From: Bacteroidales bacterium
GTDB lineage: Bacteria > Bacteroidota > Bacteroidia > Bacteroidales > WCHB1-69
DNA: 60,011 nt
Assembly (NCBI GenBank): GCA_017616775.1
Contig: JAFZXM010000053.1
Coordinates: 1 to 60,011, forward strand
Reading direction: 5' to 3'
How positions within the stretch are numbered: position 1 is the first letter of the stretch; each line of letters opens with the position of its first letter. Below are positions 7,822 through 16,373 of the stretch, one piece after another. A model generated the notes under the pieces. It was not told the origin of the DNA. It searched no databases and saw nothing but the letters and a program-made list of their open reading frames with translations. The position numbers and the translations under genes are program-made.

Positions 7822-8712
7822 ATGTATAACAAGTTGGTGGTGATAGCCGGACCTACCGCAGTGGGGAAAACTGATTTTTCCATATTGCTGGCGCAGGCAT
7901 TGCACACGGAAATATTATCAGCCGATTCCCGCCAATTTTATGCAGAAATACCTGTCGGCACAGCCGCCCCGACCAAAGAGGAGATGCAAGGGGTGAAACA
8001 TCATTTTGTGGGGCATTTGTCCATACATGACTATTATAATGTAAGCATGTACGAACAACAGGCTTTGGAAGTATTAAAAGGTTTGTTTAAAACACATCAC
8101 TATGCGGTGCTTACAGGTGGCAGCGGAATGTATATAGATGTATTGTGCAATGGCATAGACAATATGCCGGATATAGATATGCAGTTAAGAAACAAATTGT
8201 TGCAGCAATGGAGAGAGCAGGGCGTGGAAGTGTGTTTGCAACAATTGAAAGAGTTGGATCCTGTGTTTTATGAAACTGTGGATAAACATAACCACAAACG
8301 CATACTGCGGGCTTTGGAGGTGTGTTGTCAAACGGGGAAACCCTATAGCGCATTGCGCAGTAAGGCAAAAGTGCAAAGGGATTTTGAGATAGTAAAAATA
8401 TGTCTTACCATGCCAAGGGAACAATTGGTGGAACGAATCAATAAACGCACCGATAAGATGATGGAGCAGGGGTTTTTGGAAGAAGCAAAAAAAGTGTTTC
8501 CCTATAAACATTTGAATTCATTGAATACGGTGGGATATAGAGAACTTTTTGATTATTTGGAAGGAAAAAACGGCTTGGATTTTGCAATAGATAAAATAAA
8601 AATCAATACCCGGCGTTATGCAAAGCGTCAGATGACATGGTTTAAGAAAGAAGGAAGTGATTATGTTTTTATGCAGTCACCAACAGTAGAACAAGTGTTA
8701 AACATTATATAG
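7822..8712 (+). CDS. miaA: tRNA dimethylallyltransferase MiaA
   Basis: Transfers the dimethylallyl group to N6 of A37 in tRNAs reading UNN codons. 296 residues, the usual length. The P-loop GPTAVGKT is at residues 10-17, followed by the substrate-binding SADSRQFY; GGSGMYIDVL lies near 99 and the tRNA-binding/catalytic region NTVGYRELFDYLEG near 236. It is the second gene of a three-gene set with the pRiA4b-like protein upstream and a DUF5606 gene 24 bases downstream. Confidence 0.96.
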   Translation: MYNKLVVIAGPTAVGKTDFSILLAQALHTEILSADSRQFYAEIPVGTAAPTKEEMQGVKHHFVGHLSIHDYYNVSMYEQQALEVLKGLFKTHHYAVLTGGSGMYIDVLCNGIDNMPDIDMQLRNKLLQQWREQGVEVCLQQLKELDPVFYETVDKHNHKRILRALEVCCQTGKPYSALRSKAKVQRDFEIVKICLTMPREQLVERINKRTDKMMEQGFLEEAKKVFPYKHLNSLNTVGYRELFDYLEGKNGLDFAIDKIKINTRRYAKRQMTWFKKEGSDYVFMQSPTVEQVLNII

Positions 8713-8736
8713 ATATTAATAAAATAAATATTACAC

Positions 8737-9153
8737 ATGAATTTAAAAGAAATTATTACCGTATCAGGAAAAAGCGGATTGTACAAAATGATTTCCCGCG
8801 GGAATAACAATGTGATAGTAGAATCCTTGTTGGATAAAACGAGAATGCCGATATTCGCATCCATGCAGGCAAGTTCGTTAAGCGATATATGTATGTTTAC
8901 CGATAGTGAAGACATTCCATTGGAACAAGTAATCAAAAATTTATATGTAGTGGAAAACGGAGGCAAAACATTGGACGCCAAGAAATCCACTCCGGAAGCA
9001 TTAAAAAACAAAATGGCAGAAGTGTTGCCCGAGTATGACAGAGAAAGGGTGCATGTATCGGATATGAAGAAATTGTTTACATGGTACAATATTTTACAGG
9101 AAAATAATTTGCTGGTGTTCGACGAAGAAAAAGAAGAGAAAAAAGAAGAATAA
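8737..9153 (+). CDS. DUF5606 domain protein
   Basis: A 138-residue Bacteroidota-specific protein starting LKEIITVSGKSGLYKMISRGNN, the hallmark of DUF5606. The body is a small basic-acidic mixed fold with VSDMKKLFTWYNIL near residue 108; the last 15 residues are Glu/Lys only. No signal peptide. Function unknown. It is last in the miaA unit and is followed by a strong terminator. Confidence 0.85.
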   Translation: MNLKEIITVSGKSGLYKMISRGNNNVIVESLLDKTRMPIFASMQASSLSDICMFTDSEDIPLEQVIKNLYVVENGGKTLDAKKSTPEALKNKMAEVLPEYDRERVHVSDMKKLFTWYNILQENNLLVFDEEKEEKKEE

Positions 9154-9160
9154 CATATTA

Positions 9161-9188
9161 AAAAAAAGCGGCAACAGCCGCTTTTTTT
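9161..9188 (+). terminator. Rho-independent terminator after the DUF5606 gene
   Basis: A-tract, GCGGC-aaca-GCCGC hairpin and seven Ts. The flanking A and T tracts make it usable from both strands, which suits the convergent gene on the minus strand. Confidence 0.85.
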
Positions 9189-9245
9189 GATAGGTAATCC
9201 TCTTCCTTTTGCCGTCTGTTTTTGTCAGCAGATTTTGGTATGTTC

Positions 9246-10403
9246 TTATTTTACAAAGCCAAACGTTTTGTCGGACAGCTGTAAAAAATATATACCTTGA
9301 GACAATGAAGAAATGTTGACAGCATTGTGTCCTGCTTGGATGTGAACGGTTTTGCAAATGCGGCCCTGTGTATCCACAATGTTGGCTGTTAAAGATGTGC
9401 CCGGCGCTGCAGGTGTATTAATGTCAACAAACAGCATGTTATCGGCAGGATTGGGATAAAGCGTGCACGACCATTGTTCTTCCTCCGCTTCGTTAATTCC
9501 GTCTGTAACAGACATCCGCTTTTGCCATACTGTCAATGAATCAAAAACAACGCCATCCACTGTTTCGCGTATAAGAAAAGCCGTATGTTCATCCAAACCG
9601 GCAGTATAAGAGACATTGTCAACAGTACGGGCTGCCGACAAAGCGATGCTGTCTGCAGTTGTTTCTTCCGGGCGGGTGGGGGCAACGGCATGCCAGGGAG
9701 CAAAAATCATAGCATAAAAAGCACATGCGGCAGCGTAGGAACCGGCTGTTGAGGGGTGACTTCCATCGGCATCATATAATTCTATTTCAGGATGTAAAAA
9801 GCGAATCTGTCTCCATACTCTTCCCACAGGACAAACAAAGGCATCATTGTCTTCTTTCATTTGCATGTATCTTAAACAAAGCATACTGTCCATGCCTTCG
9901 TAAGTGCCTAAAACGGAAAAATAGGGAGCGTTGTCGGCATCCCCGTTTTTACGTCCCCAGGTCATATAAAACATTACTTTTACATCAGGATTATAGGCTA
10001 CAGCCGAATCCGCCAGACATTTTGCATATGGCAAACATTGCATTTCCACTTGGTTTTGCGGGAATGACGGCAATTGGCTTTGCTCTTGCAACACTATCAC
10101 ATCCCATCCCCCATGACGAATTAAATCCATGGAGTTATTGTTGCAATGCGTAGAAAAGGTGCATCCTCCCGGAGTATTGCTTGCATAGGTGATATCTCTT
10201 CCCGCACTGCGGGCAACTTGTTGCACCATATAAGGTAAATTGTTTACCTCAGTATAACTGTTCCCTATAAACAGCACCCGGGGTACATCTTGGGCAACTG
10301 TTTCAAAAGTTAATGTCAAAAGACAGGCAAAGAAAATGAGGCTCTTTGCATACTTAATTGATTTTGCGTGACTTGAACTTGTTTTTGTGAATTCCGTTTC
10401 CAT
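9246..10403 (-). CDS. Secreted SGNH-type hydrolase with T9SS sorting domain
   Basis: A 385-residue exported protein. Residues 1-38 form a signal peptide with a long basic n-region and a hydrophobic core (LIFFACLLTLTFETVAQ). The mature part is an SGNH/GDSL-like esterase domain: LFIGNSYTEVNNLP with the likely nucleophile Ser, a central block with GGWDVIVLQEQSQ, and the Asp/His pair in DADGSHPSTAG. The last ~75 residues, from LYPNPADNMLFVD to LSQGIYFLQLSDKTFGFVK, are a type A T9SS C-terminal domain, so the enzyme should be released at or attached to the cell surface. Substrate unknown; carbohydrate or glycan esters are plausible. Single-gene unit with its own promoter. Confidence 0.85.
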   Translation of the reverse strand: METEFTKTSSSHAKSIKYAKSLIFFACLLTLTFETVAQDVPRVLFIGNSYTEVNNLPYMVQQVARSAGRDITYASNTPGGCTFSTHCNNNSMDLIRHGGWDVIVLQEQSQLPSFPQNQVEMQCLPYAKCLADSAVAYNPDVKVMFYMTWGRKNGDADNAPYFSVLGTYEGMDSMLCLRYMQMKEDNDAFVCPVGRVWRQIRFLHPEIELYDADGSHPSTAGSYAAACAFYAMIFAPWHAVAPTRPEETTADSIALSAARTVDNVSYTAGLDEHTAFLIRETVDGVVFDSLTVWQKRMSVTDGINEAEEEQWSCTLYPNPADNMLFVDINTPAAPGTSLTANIVDTQGRICKTVHIQAGHNAVNISSLSQGIYFLQLSDKTFGFVK

Positions 10404-10451
10404 TCTTTTTTTATGTTTGATGCAGGGTGATAACCCGTAATAATATCATAG

Positions 10452-10459
10452 CAAAGGTA
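10452..10459 (-). promoter_or_regulatory. Bacteroidota -7 element for the SGNH hydrolase gene
   Basis: TACCTTTG on the minus strand, 49 bases upstream of the ATG. The rest of the gap 10404-10716 holds only the tRNA-Leu terminator; I see no gene in it. Confidence 0.5.
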
Positions 10460-10679
10460 GCATTTATTATTGAATAAATGTCATTTTCATTTTTTCTCCG
10501 TTTATTGTGTCAGCCCCGCATTTTATAACAAAGCGGACATGGCAGAGATTGTATTTTTTTTCAAAACAATTGGCACTTGATTTTTTTTGAACTTTTGTCA
10601 AATGAAAAGGATAAATAATGATGAGATTTCAGCGGAAAAGCAATGCAATAACGTCATCATCAGCCCTGTGGGTAAGGGA

Positions 10680-10714
10680 TAAAAAAATAAAAAGTTATTA
10701 ACTAATAACTTTTT
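10680..10714 (-). terminator. Terminator of tRNA-Leu
   Basis: Long A/T hairpin (AAAAAGTTATTA and its complement) directly after the tRNA 3' end on the minus strand, followed by a run of Ts. Confidence 0.65.
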
Positions 10715-10716
10715 AT

Positions 10717-10803
10717 TGGTGCTCGGGACGAGATTCGAACTTGCACGCGGGAACCCGCACCACCCCCTCAAAGTGGCGTGTCTACCAATTCCACCACCCG
10801 AGC
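10717..10803 (-). tRNA. tRNA-Leu(GAG)
   Basis: 87-base cloverleaf with a 7-bp acceptor stem (GCTCGGG/CCCGAGC), D-arm GGTAGACACG, anticodon loop TTGAGGG giving GAG, a long class II variable arm, and T-arm GTTCGAATC. The 3' CCA is encoded, unlike in the other three tRNAs of the window. Confidence 0.93.
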
Positions 10804-10815
10804 GTTTTATGAGTG

Positions 10816-10823
10816 CAAATGTA
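10816..10823 (-). promoter_or_regulatory. Bacteroidota -7 element for tRNA-Leu
   Basis: TACATTTG on the minus strand, 12 bases before the tRNA 5' end. Confidence 0.55.
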
Positions 10824-10863
10824 GCACTTTTTTTTCAATTACCAATAATTTTCAATAAATAAA

Positions 10864-11319
10864 TTACAGAAATGTAAGCGTGTCTTTTTTAGTAACTTTT
10901 TGGCAATAGCAACATTGCAATTTAAGGTCATCCTTGTCAATTACGTCAAATTTTGGTATTACATTTTCTACATTGGTAATACATTTGGGATTATAACATT
11001 TTACCGTACCCTCTATGTGGGAAGGGATGCCGATATTGATTTTTTCGGTAATTTCATATTCGTGTATGGTGATAAGTGTTGCTGAAGGTGCCACCAATGC
11101 TAATTTATTGATTTCGTTTTGGGATAAATATACATCCTGGCATTTGATAATTCCTTTTTTGCCCAATTTGGTGCTGTCCAAATTGTTGGCCATCAATACT
11201 TGTGTATTACAATCGGTTAAGCCCAAGGTGCGGACTACCTGAAATAATTTATCTGCGGGAATATGATCTATTACCGTACCATTTTTTATAGCGGAAACTA
11301 CTAATTCTTTCTTACCCAT
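10864..11319 (-). CDS. pyrI: Aspartate carbamoyltransferase regulatory subunit
   Basis: Regulatory chain of aspartate transcarbamoylase, 151 residues. It binds nucleotide effectors through the N-terminal domain (VSAIKNGTVIDHIPADK, with the conserved NGTVIDHI) and contacts PyrB through a C-terminal zinc domain with ligands in CYNPKCITN and CCYCQK. It lies 32 bases downstream of pyrB, the usual order. Its presence means the enzyme should form the allosteric (PyrB3)2(PyrI2)3 complex, controlled by CTP and ATP. Confidence 0.96.
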   Translation of the reverse strand: MGKKELVVSAIKNGTVIDHIPADKLFQVVRTLGLTDCNTQVLMANNLDSTKLGKKGIIKCQDVYLSQNEINKLALVAPSATLITIHEYEITEKINIGIPSHIEGTVKCYNPKCITNVENVIPKFDVIDKDDLKLQCCYCQKVTKKDTLTFL

Positions 11320-11351
11320 GATTTTGTTGTATTTATTGATTCTACTTTTAA

Positions 11352-12266
11352 TTATTTAAGCCCCAATATGGCGGCTATTAATGCTTGACGGACGTACACA
11401 CCGTTTTGGGCCTGTTGGAAATAATATGCTTGTTCGGTGGAATCTACGTTGGTGGCAATTTCATTTACACGAGGAAGCGGATGCAATATTTTCATGTTAC
11501 TTTTCACATTGGTGAGCATGGAGCGATCCAATACATACGAGTTTTTCACCTTTTCGTAGTCTTGAATATCCAAGAAACGTTCCCTTTGTACTCTGGTAAC
11601 GTATAAAATATCCACTTTATTGATGGCTTCCGGAATTTCACTGTATTGATAATATTTTAAATTATGTTTTTTGATGTGCATTTTCACTATGGATGGTAAT
11701 TTTAAACTTTCGGGAGATATCAGGTGAAAAGTGGTGTTAAAATTACACATGGCTTCTACCAATGAATGTACAGTACGGCCATATTTCAAATCACCTACCA
11801 GTGCGATATCCAAGTTGTCCAATGTGCCTTGGGTGGTGAGTATGGAATATAAATCCAGCATACATTGTGTGGGATGCTGATTGGCTCCGTCCCCTGCATT
11901 GATTACAGGCACTGTAGCCACTTCACTGGCTACTCTGGCAGCTCCTTCCAACGGGTGACGCATTACAATGATATCGGCATAGCAACTTACGGTGCGGATA
12001 GTATCGGCCAAACTTTCACCTTTAGCCGTGCTGGAGTTGGATGCATCGGAAAAACCTATTACTTTGGCACCCATTCTGCAAGCCGCACTTTCGAAACTCA
12101 AGCGTGTGCGTGTGGACGGTTCAAAAAACAAGGTGGCAACAACTTTGCCTTCTGCTATATTTTGTACAGGCTGGCGTTCGAATTCTGCCGCCAACTTTAA
12201 AATATGCATATATTCTTCTTTGCTGTAATCAGAGATAGAAATTAAATTTCTGTTTTTCAGGTTCAT
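11352..12266 (-). CDS. pyrB: Aspartate carbamoyltransferase catalytic subunit
   Basis: Condenses carbamoyl phosphate with aspartate, the first committed step of pyrimidine synthesis. 304 residues. The carbamoyl-phosphate loop STRTRLSFESA is near residue 52, the HPTQCMLDLYS block near 132, DLKYGRTVHSL near 159, and HPLPRVNEI near 263. It starts 17 bases after the arcA stop codon, so it should share arcA's mRNA. Association with pyrI is normal; association with arginine deiminase is not. Confidence 0.97.
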   Translation of the reverse strand: MNLKNRNLISISDYSKEEYMHILKLAAEFERQPVQNIAEGKVVATLFFEPSTRTRLSFESAACRMGAKVIGFSDASNSSTAKGESLADTIRTVSCYADIIVMRHPLEGAARVASEVATVPVINAGDGANQHPTQCMLDLYSILTTQGTLDNLDIALVGDLKYGRTVHSLVEAMCNFNTTFHLISPESLKLPSIVKMHIKKHNLKYYQYSEIPEAINKVDILYVTRVQRERFLDIQDYEKVKNSYVLDRSMLTNVKSNMKILHPLPRVNEIATNVDSTEQAYYFQQAQNGVYVRQALIAAILGLK

Positions 12267-12283
12267 AACACTTAATATTTAAA

Positions 12284-13495
12284 TTACCAAATTACATTTT
12301 TTCGACTAACGGGCATGGTCATGCAACGGGCACCGCCGCCACCGCGTGGCAATTCGCTGCCTGAAATAGTGATCACGCATCTGTTATGATCGTCTATATT
12401 GTCTTTTCCGTTTATTATATTCGCTGCGGGAATAATATCAAAGCCGTGGGCGGCTAAATTTTGTATGGTATGTTTGTTGCGTTCATATCCTATGATTTTT
12501 CCTGGGGCTAAAGCAAAAAAGTTGGCACCGCTGTGCCATTGTTCTCTTTGTTGTATCCATGGGTTATGTATATCGCCGCAGGCGATGGGTTCCAAATCAA
12601 AATGCAAATGTTTTAATGCTTGCAGCAAGATGGGCATTTCGGTATAGGTAACCTTGTTGTCGTTTATAGTGACAAGGGTGGTTTTATAGTCGGACGGGTG
12701 TGCGATTAAAGGCATATAGCACATGCATGCATGTGTGTCTAAAAATGTAAACACCATGTCCAAATGGATAAAACTTTCAGGATGAACGGGTAATTCTTGG
12801 ATGACAATATGTTGAGGCACTTTTTTTTGTTTGGCTTGCTCTGTCAATTGATTGATGGCTTGCCTGGAGGTGCGGTCTCCATTGCCTATTAACAGCACAT
12901 CCTCCCGGGCTATAAGCACATCGCCTCCTTCTATATGAATACCGTCATCCACTTGCATGCGTATGGTACGGGCTTTGAAGATATGTTCAAATATACATTG
13001 CATCAAATAAGATTCCCTGTCTCTCACGGGATGCCGCATGTGGTTGATAAGCACACTGTCGCCTATAGATACAGAGGCATCCCGAGTGTAATACATGTTG
13101 GCTAAAGGCGGTATGGGATAACGTCCGGATGTGAAATCATTGCTGATTTCATATCCTTCTATTAATACGTTTGCCAAGGCTGCTGCTGACAGCCTGTTCA
13201 ATTCTTGTTGCAATGATACATGGTGCATGCAACATACATGTTCTATGATTTGTTGCCGTAAGGCGTCGTTTTGCAAAACGGAAGTTAACAAATCAGTAAC
13301 ATAATAAACTTCAGTGTATTTGTGGAGAACTTGTTCAAAGCAAGAATATTCTTGTTGGGCAATGTCCATATTCAGAATGTCGCTATACAAGGCTTCGTGG
13401 ATATTTTCCGGAGTCATTCGTTCTATTTCAATACCGGGACGATGTAATATAACGCTTTGTAATTTACCTATTTCCGAATAAATATTAATTTCCAT
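12284..13495 (-). CDS. arcA: Arginine deiminase
   Basis: Hydrolyses arginine to citrulline and ammonia, step one of the ADI pathway. 403 residues, a normal length. Substrate-binding and catalytic blocks are visible: the N-terminal SEIGKLQSVILHRPG, IHIEGGDVLIA near residue 222, HLDMVFTFLD near 247, and the nucleophilic Cys in RGGGGARCMTMP about 15 residues from the end. It is first in an arcA-pyrB-pyrI unit with its own promoter. The other ADI genes (carbamate kinase and ornithine carbamoyltransferase) are 15 kb away. No ArcD antiporter is seen. Confidence 0.95.
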   Translation of the reverse strand: MEINIYSEIGKLQSVILHRPGIEIERMTPENIHEALYSDILNMDIAQQEYSCFEQVLHKYTEVYYVTDLLTSVLQNDALRQQIIEHVCCMHHVSLQQELNRLSAAALANVLIEGYEISNDFTSGRYPIPPLANMYYTRDASVSIGDSVLINHMRHPVRDRESYLMQCIFEHIFKARTIRMQVDDGIHIEGGDVLIAREDVLLIGNGDRTSRQAINQLTEQAKQKKVPQHIVIQELPVHPESFIHLDMVFTFLDTHACMCYMPLIAHPSDYKTTLVTINDNKVTYTEMPILLQALKHLHFDLEPIACGDIHNPWIQQREQWHSGANFFALAPGKIIGYERNKHTIQNLAAHGFDIIPAANIINGKDNIDDHNRCVITISGSELPRGGGGARCMTMPVSRKNVIW

Positions 13496-13517
13496 ATATA
13501 CTTGTTAGATATCTATG

Positions 13518-13525
13518 CAAAGATA
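13518..13525 (-). promoter_or_regulatory. Bacteroidota -7 element for arcA-pyrBI
   Basis: TATCTTTG on the minus strand, 22 bases before the arcA ATG, implying a leader of about 15 bases. No PyrR-type attenuator or pyrimidine leader fits in that space. Confidence 0.6.
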
Positions 13526-13682
13526 AAATTTTTTTTACAAAATTCTTCCTTTGGCAGGATATTTTTATGATTTTTTTTGCTAACCTCAAAAAGGTCAATC
13601 TATAACAATGCAGATATGAGTTTTTTTAGGCAAAAATATCATAAAAACGGGCACAGAAAGGAAGTGATACAAAAAAAATGAT

Positions 13683-13690
13683 TATCTTTG
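13683..13690 (+). promoter_or_regulatory. Bacteroidota -7 element for rnfB
   Basis: TATCTTTG, 40 bases upstream of the rnfB ATG. Confidence 0.55.
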
Positions 13691-13730
13691 CAAATTGTTT
13701 TAGAAGTATCATCATAAATTATTTTTAATA

Positions 13731-14534
13731 ATGAAAATAGTACTTATTTCAATAGCAGTTTTGGTCGCAATAGGTGTGCTGGCCGCCATTTTACTTTATA
13801 TTGTTTCCCAAAAATTTAAAGTGGTGGAAGATCCCATGATAGATAAAGTTGCGGAATTATTGCCCGGAGCCAATTGTGGAGGATGTGGTTTTGCAGGATG
13901 TAGAAATTTTGCGGAAAATGTGGTGAAGAACGGCGGTCCCAAAGGGCAAAGATGTCCTGCAGGAGGAGAGCCTGTCAATAATGCTGTCGCCGCATTGTTC
14001 GGGCAGGAAAGTGAAGCGGTGGAAAAGCAAATAATAGTGCTCAAGTGTAATGGAACATGCGAGCATGCCCCTGCCAAGGTGCATTATGATGGTATTCAAA
14101 CATGTGCTTTTGAAAATATGGTTACAGCGGGAGAAAGCGGTTGCGCTTACGGCTGTTTGGGCTGTGGCGATTGTGTTAAAGCGTGTCATTGGGGCGCTAT
14201 AGCCATAGGTGAAGACGGTATTCCTCATATCAATCACGATATCTGCGGGCAATGTCAATCATGTGTCAAAGTGTGTCCGAGAGGTTTGTTGGAAGCGGTG
14301 CCGGTAGTGGATAACAAAGTGGTGTATGTGGCTTGTTCAAATAAAGACAAAGGCGCCGAAGCCAGAAAAAATTGTTCGGTGGCATGTATTGCCTGTATGA
14401 AATGTACCAAAGTGTGTCCGCAGGAAGCTATAACGGTGGAAAACAATGTGGCAAAGATTAATAACAAATGTATCGCATGCGGAGAATGTGAACAAAATTG
14501 TGTGATGAAGGCTATAAATCACATACAATTGTAG
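13731..14534 (+). CDS. rnfB: Electron transport complex subunit RnfB
   Basis: Iron-sulfur subunit of the Rnf ferredoxin:NAD+ oxidoreductase, an ion-pumping membrane complex. 267 residues. A single N-terminal transmembrane helix (residues 3-25) is followed by the RnfB-type cluster with Cys49, Cys52, Cys57 and Cys74 (CGGCGFAGC...C). The rest carries several ferredoxin-type motifs (CLGCGDCVKAC, CGQCQSCVKVCPRG, CIACMKCTKVCPQ, CIACGECEQNC), as in the long Bacteroidales RnfB. The usual rnfCDGEA genes do not follow; the next gene is a tonB paralog with its own promoter. The remaining subunits must be encoded elsewhere or be absent. Confidence 0.93.
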   Translation: MKIVLISIAVLVAIGVLAAILLYIVSQKFKVVEDPMIDKVAELLPGANCGGCGFAGCRNFAENVVKNGGPKGQRCPAGGEPVNNAVAALFGQESEAVEKQIIVLKCNGTCEHAPAKVHYDGIQTCAFENMVTAGESGCAYGCLGCGDCVKACHWGAIAIGEDGIPHINHDICGQCQSCVKVCPRGLLEAVPVVDNKVVYVACSNKDKGAEARKNCSVACIACMKCTKVCPQEAITVENNVAKINNKCIACGECEQNCVMKAINHIQL

Positions 14535-14605
14535 CGCCGGCAAAAATTTTTTTTCAAAAATCATAAAAAAAAAAGAAAAAACGTGCAAACAAATAAAAAT
14601 TATGT

Positions 14606-14613
14606 TATCTTTG
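14606..14613 (+). promoter_or_regulatory. Bacteroidota -7 element for tonB
   Basis: TATCTTTG, 34 bases upstream of the tonB-family ATG. Confidence 0.55.
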
Positions 14614-14647
14614 CAAATTAGAAATAGAATATAAAAATTTACGACAT

Positions 14648-15328
14648 ATGCAAGAGAAAAAATCAAAAAAAGCAGATTTGGAATGGAGAAAACCGATATT
14701 TTTGGAAATAGGTTTGGTAGCGGCCTTGACAATAGTATTGGCTTCTTTTGAATTGATAGGTTCTCGTGAAAAAACTGAATCCATTGATTTAGGCGTTACC
14801 GCCATCATAGATGATGAGGTGATGATTCAAACGGAACAAATTAAAGAAACGCCCCCGCCTCCTCCCCAACAAAACACCACGGTAGTGGAAATTGTTGCTG
14901 ATAATATTAAGGTAGAGGATTTCAATGTGGATGCCGAAGTCGATGAAGAAACGGTAGTGGATGAAGTGGAGTATCAAATTGAAGATACCAAAGAAGAGGA
15001 AGTGGTGGAACAGGAAATTTTCAAAGTGGTGGAAAAATTACCGGAATACCCCGGCGGAGATGAAGCCTTGATGAAATATTTGAGTGATAATTTGGTATAT
15101 CCTCCTCGTGCCCGTGAAGCCGGTATAGAAGGTAGAGTAATGGTAGGTTTTGTAGTGGAGCCCGATGGCAGAATTTCCAATGTGAAGGTGATTCGTTCCA
15201 AAGCTGCAGCCTTGGATGAAGAGGCTATCAGAGTGGTAAAAGCCATGCCCAAATGGAAACCCGGTATGCAAAGAGGTAAGGCTGTACGTGTACAATATCA
15301 AATTCCCATCACTTTTACTTTGAATTAA
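14648..15328 (+). CDS. TonB-family energy transducer
   Basis: 226-residue inner-membrane protein that should transmit the proton-motive force, via ExbB/ExbD, to outer-membrane TonB-dependent receptors. One transmembrane helix lies at about residues 18-38, then a short Pro-rich stretch (ETPPPPPQQ), a very acidic periplasmic linker, and a C-terminal TonB domain from VVEKLPEYPGGDEALMKYL through YPPRAREAGIEGRVMVGFVVEPDGRISNV to the end. This single-helix form is typical of Bacteroidota, which carry several paralogs. exbB and exbD are not adjacent. Confidence 0.92.
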   Translation: MQEKKSKKADLEWRKPIFLEIGLVAALTIVLASFELIGSREKTESIDLGVTAIIDDEVMIQTEQIKETPPPPPQQNTTVVEIVADNIKVEDFNVDAEVDEETVVDEVEYQIEDTKEEEVVEQEIFKVVEKLPEYPGGDEALMKYLSDNLVYPPRAREAGIEGRVMVGFVVEPDGRISNVKVIRSKAAALDEEAIRVVKAMPKWKPGMQRGKAVRVQYQIPITFTLN

Positions 15329-15359
15329 AAGAGAAGTACAACTTGATTTTAAAAAAAAT

Positions 15360-15393
15360 AAGGGCTGTTTGTAAGTAAATAGCCTTTTTTTTT
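15360..15393 (+). terminator. Terminator after tonB, abutting the next start codon
   Basis: 11-bp stem (AAGGGCTGTTT pairing with AAATAGCCTTT, two G-T pairs) and a nine-T tail. It ends only 3 bases before the ATG at 15397. Confidence 0.7.
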
Positions 15394-15396
15394 GAG

Positions 15397-16368
15397 ATGA
15401 ATATGAAGGAATATACAGAGTTGATAGAGGAGATGTTGCAGAAGGAAGGATGGCCTTCGGCACCGTGCAATTTATATGATCCCATTGTGTACATATTGCA
15501 ACAAGGAGGCAAGCGTGTTCGTCCGCATTTGTGTTTGCTGTCCGCCGAGTTGTGCGGAGGAAAGGCTTTACAAGCCGTAAAACCCGCTTTGGCATTTGAG
15601 ATGTTGCACAATTTCACTCTTTTGCATGATGACATTATGGATAAGGCAGCATTGCGCAGAGGTAAGCCTACGGTGTATAAAAAGTGGAATACCAATATAG
15701 CTATCTTATCCGGAGATACATTGTTTGCCAAAGCTTTTGAGCAAATGCTTCAATATGAAGGACCCAACAAATCTCTGCTATTACAATTGTTTGTCCGTAC
15801 CGCCATAGAAATATGCGAAGGGCAGCAATATGATTTGGATTTTGAAACCATGAAGCAAGTAAGCGAAGAAGCATATATAGAAATGATACGGTTAAAAACA
15901 GCCGTTATGCTTGCAGCATGCCTTCAAGCGGGAGCCCTTGTGGCCGATGCGGATATGCAAACACAAAATTTGTTATACCAATTCGGTATTAAGATAGGAT
16001 TGGCATTCCAAATACAGGATGATTATTTAGATGTATATGCGGATACGAACAGGTTCGGTAAACAATTGGGAGGGGATATAGCGGAAAACAAAAAAACATA
16101 TTTATCGCTCACCGCTTTGCAAACGGCGCAAGGCGTTGATTTGGAACAATTGCAATATTATTTTTCAAAAATCGATTTTGACAAACAGGAAAAATTTTTG
16201 GCAGTAAAGCGTATATATGATCAATACCAAGTGGGAGAAACCGCCATGCGTTTGGTACATCATTATTATGATGTAGCCATGGATTTGCTGCGCCAATTGG
16301 ACATATCCGAATCCAATAAGCAAAAATTGAAACAATATGCCGATTTATTGATAGGAAGAGAATTTTAA
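15397..16368 (+). CDS. Polyprenyl diphosphate synthase
   Basis: All-trans polyprenyl diphosphate synthase of the IspA/IspB family, 323 residues, probably making the side chain of menaquinone. It holds GGKRVRPHL (residue ~46), the first Asp-rich motif LLHDDIMDKA with RRGKPT after it, the KTAVML helix, and the second Asp-rich motif FQIQDDYLDVYAD. Chain length cannot be read with certainty; IspB/octaprenyl type is the closest fit. It is the first gene of a unit with mrdA and rodA, 5 bases before mrdA, and its ATG directly follows a terminator. Confidence 0.9.
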   Translation: MNMKEYTELIEEMLQKEGWPSAPCNLYDPIVYILQQGGKRVRPHLCLLSAELCGGKALQAVKPALAFEMLHNFTLLHDDIMDKAALRRGKPTVYKKWNTNIAILSGDTLFAKAFEQMLQYEGPNKSLLLQLFVRTAIEICEGQQYDLDFETMKQVSEEAYIEMIRLKTAVMLAACLQAGALVADADMQTQNLLYQFGIKIGLAFQIQDDYLDVYADTNRFGKQLGGDIAENKKTYLSLTALQTAQGVDLEQLQYYFSKIDFDKQEKFLAVKRIYDQYQVGETAMRLVHHYYDVAMDLLRQLDISESNKQKLKQYADLLIGREF

Positions 16369-16373
16369 AGAAG

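Noticed and set aside
10570..10586. TTGGCAC in the gap before tRNA-Leu as a second sigma-54 site
   Set aside because: The -24 half is present, but the -12 TTGC is missing (all Ts), and no gene starts at a suitable distance.
14337..14732. Minus-strand frame over rnfB/tonB
   Set aside because: Opposite strand of two clear genes; high Phe/Cys content typical of a shadow frame.
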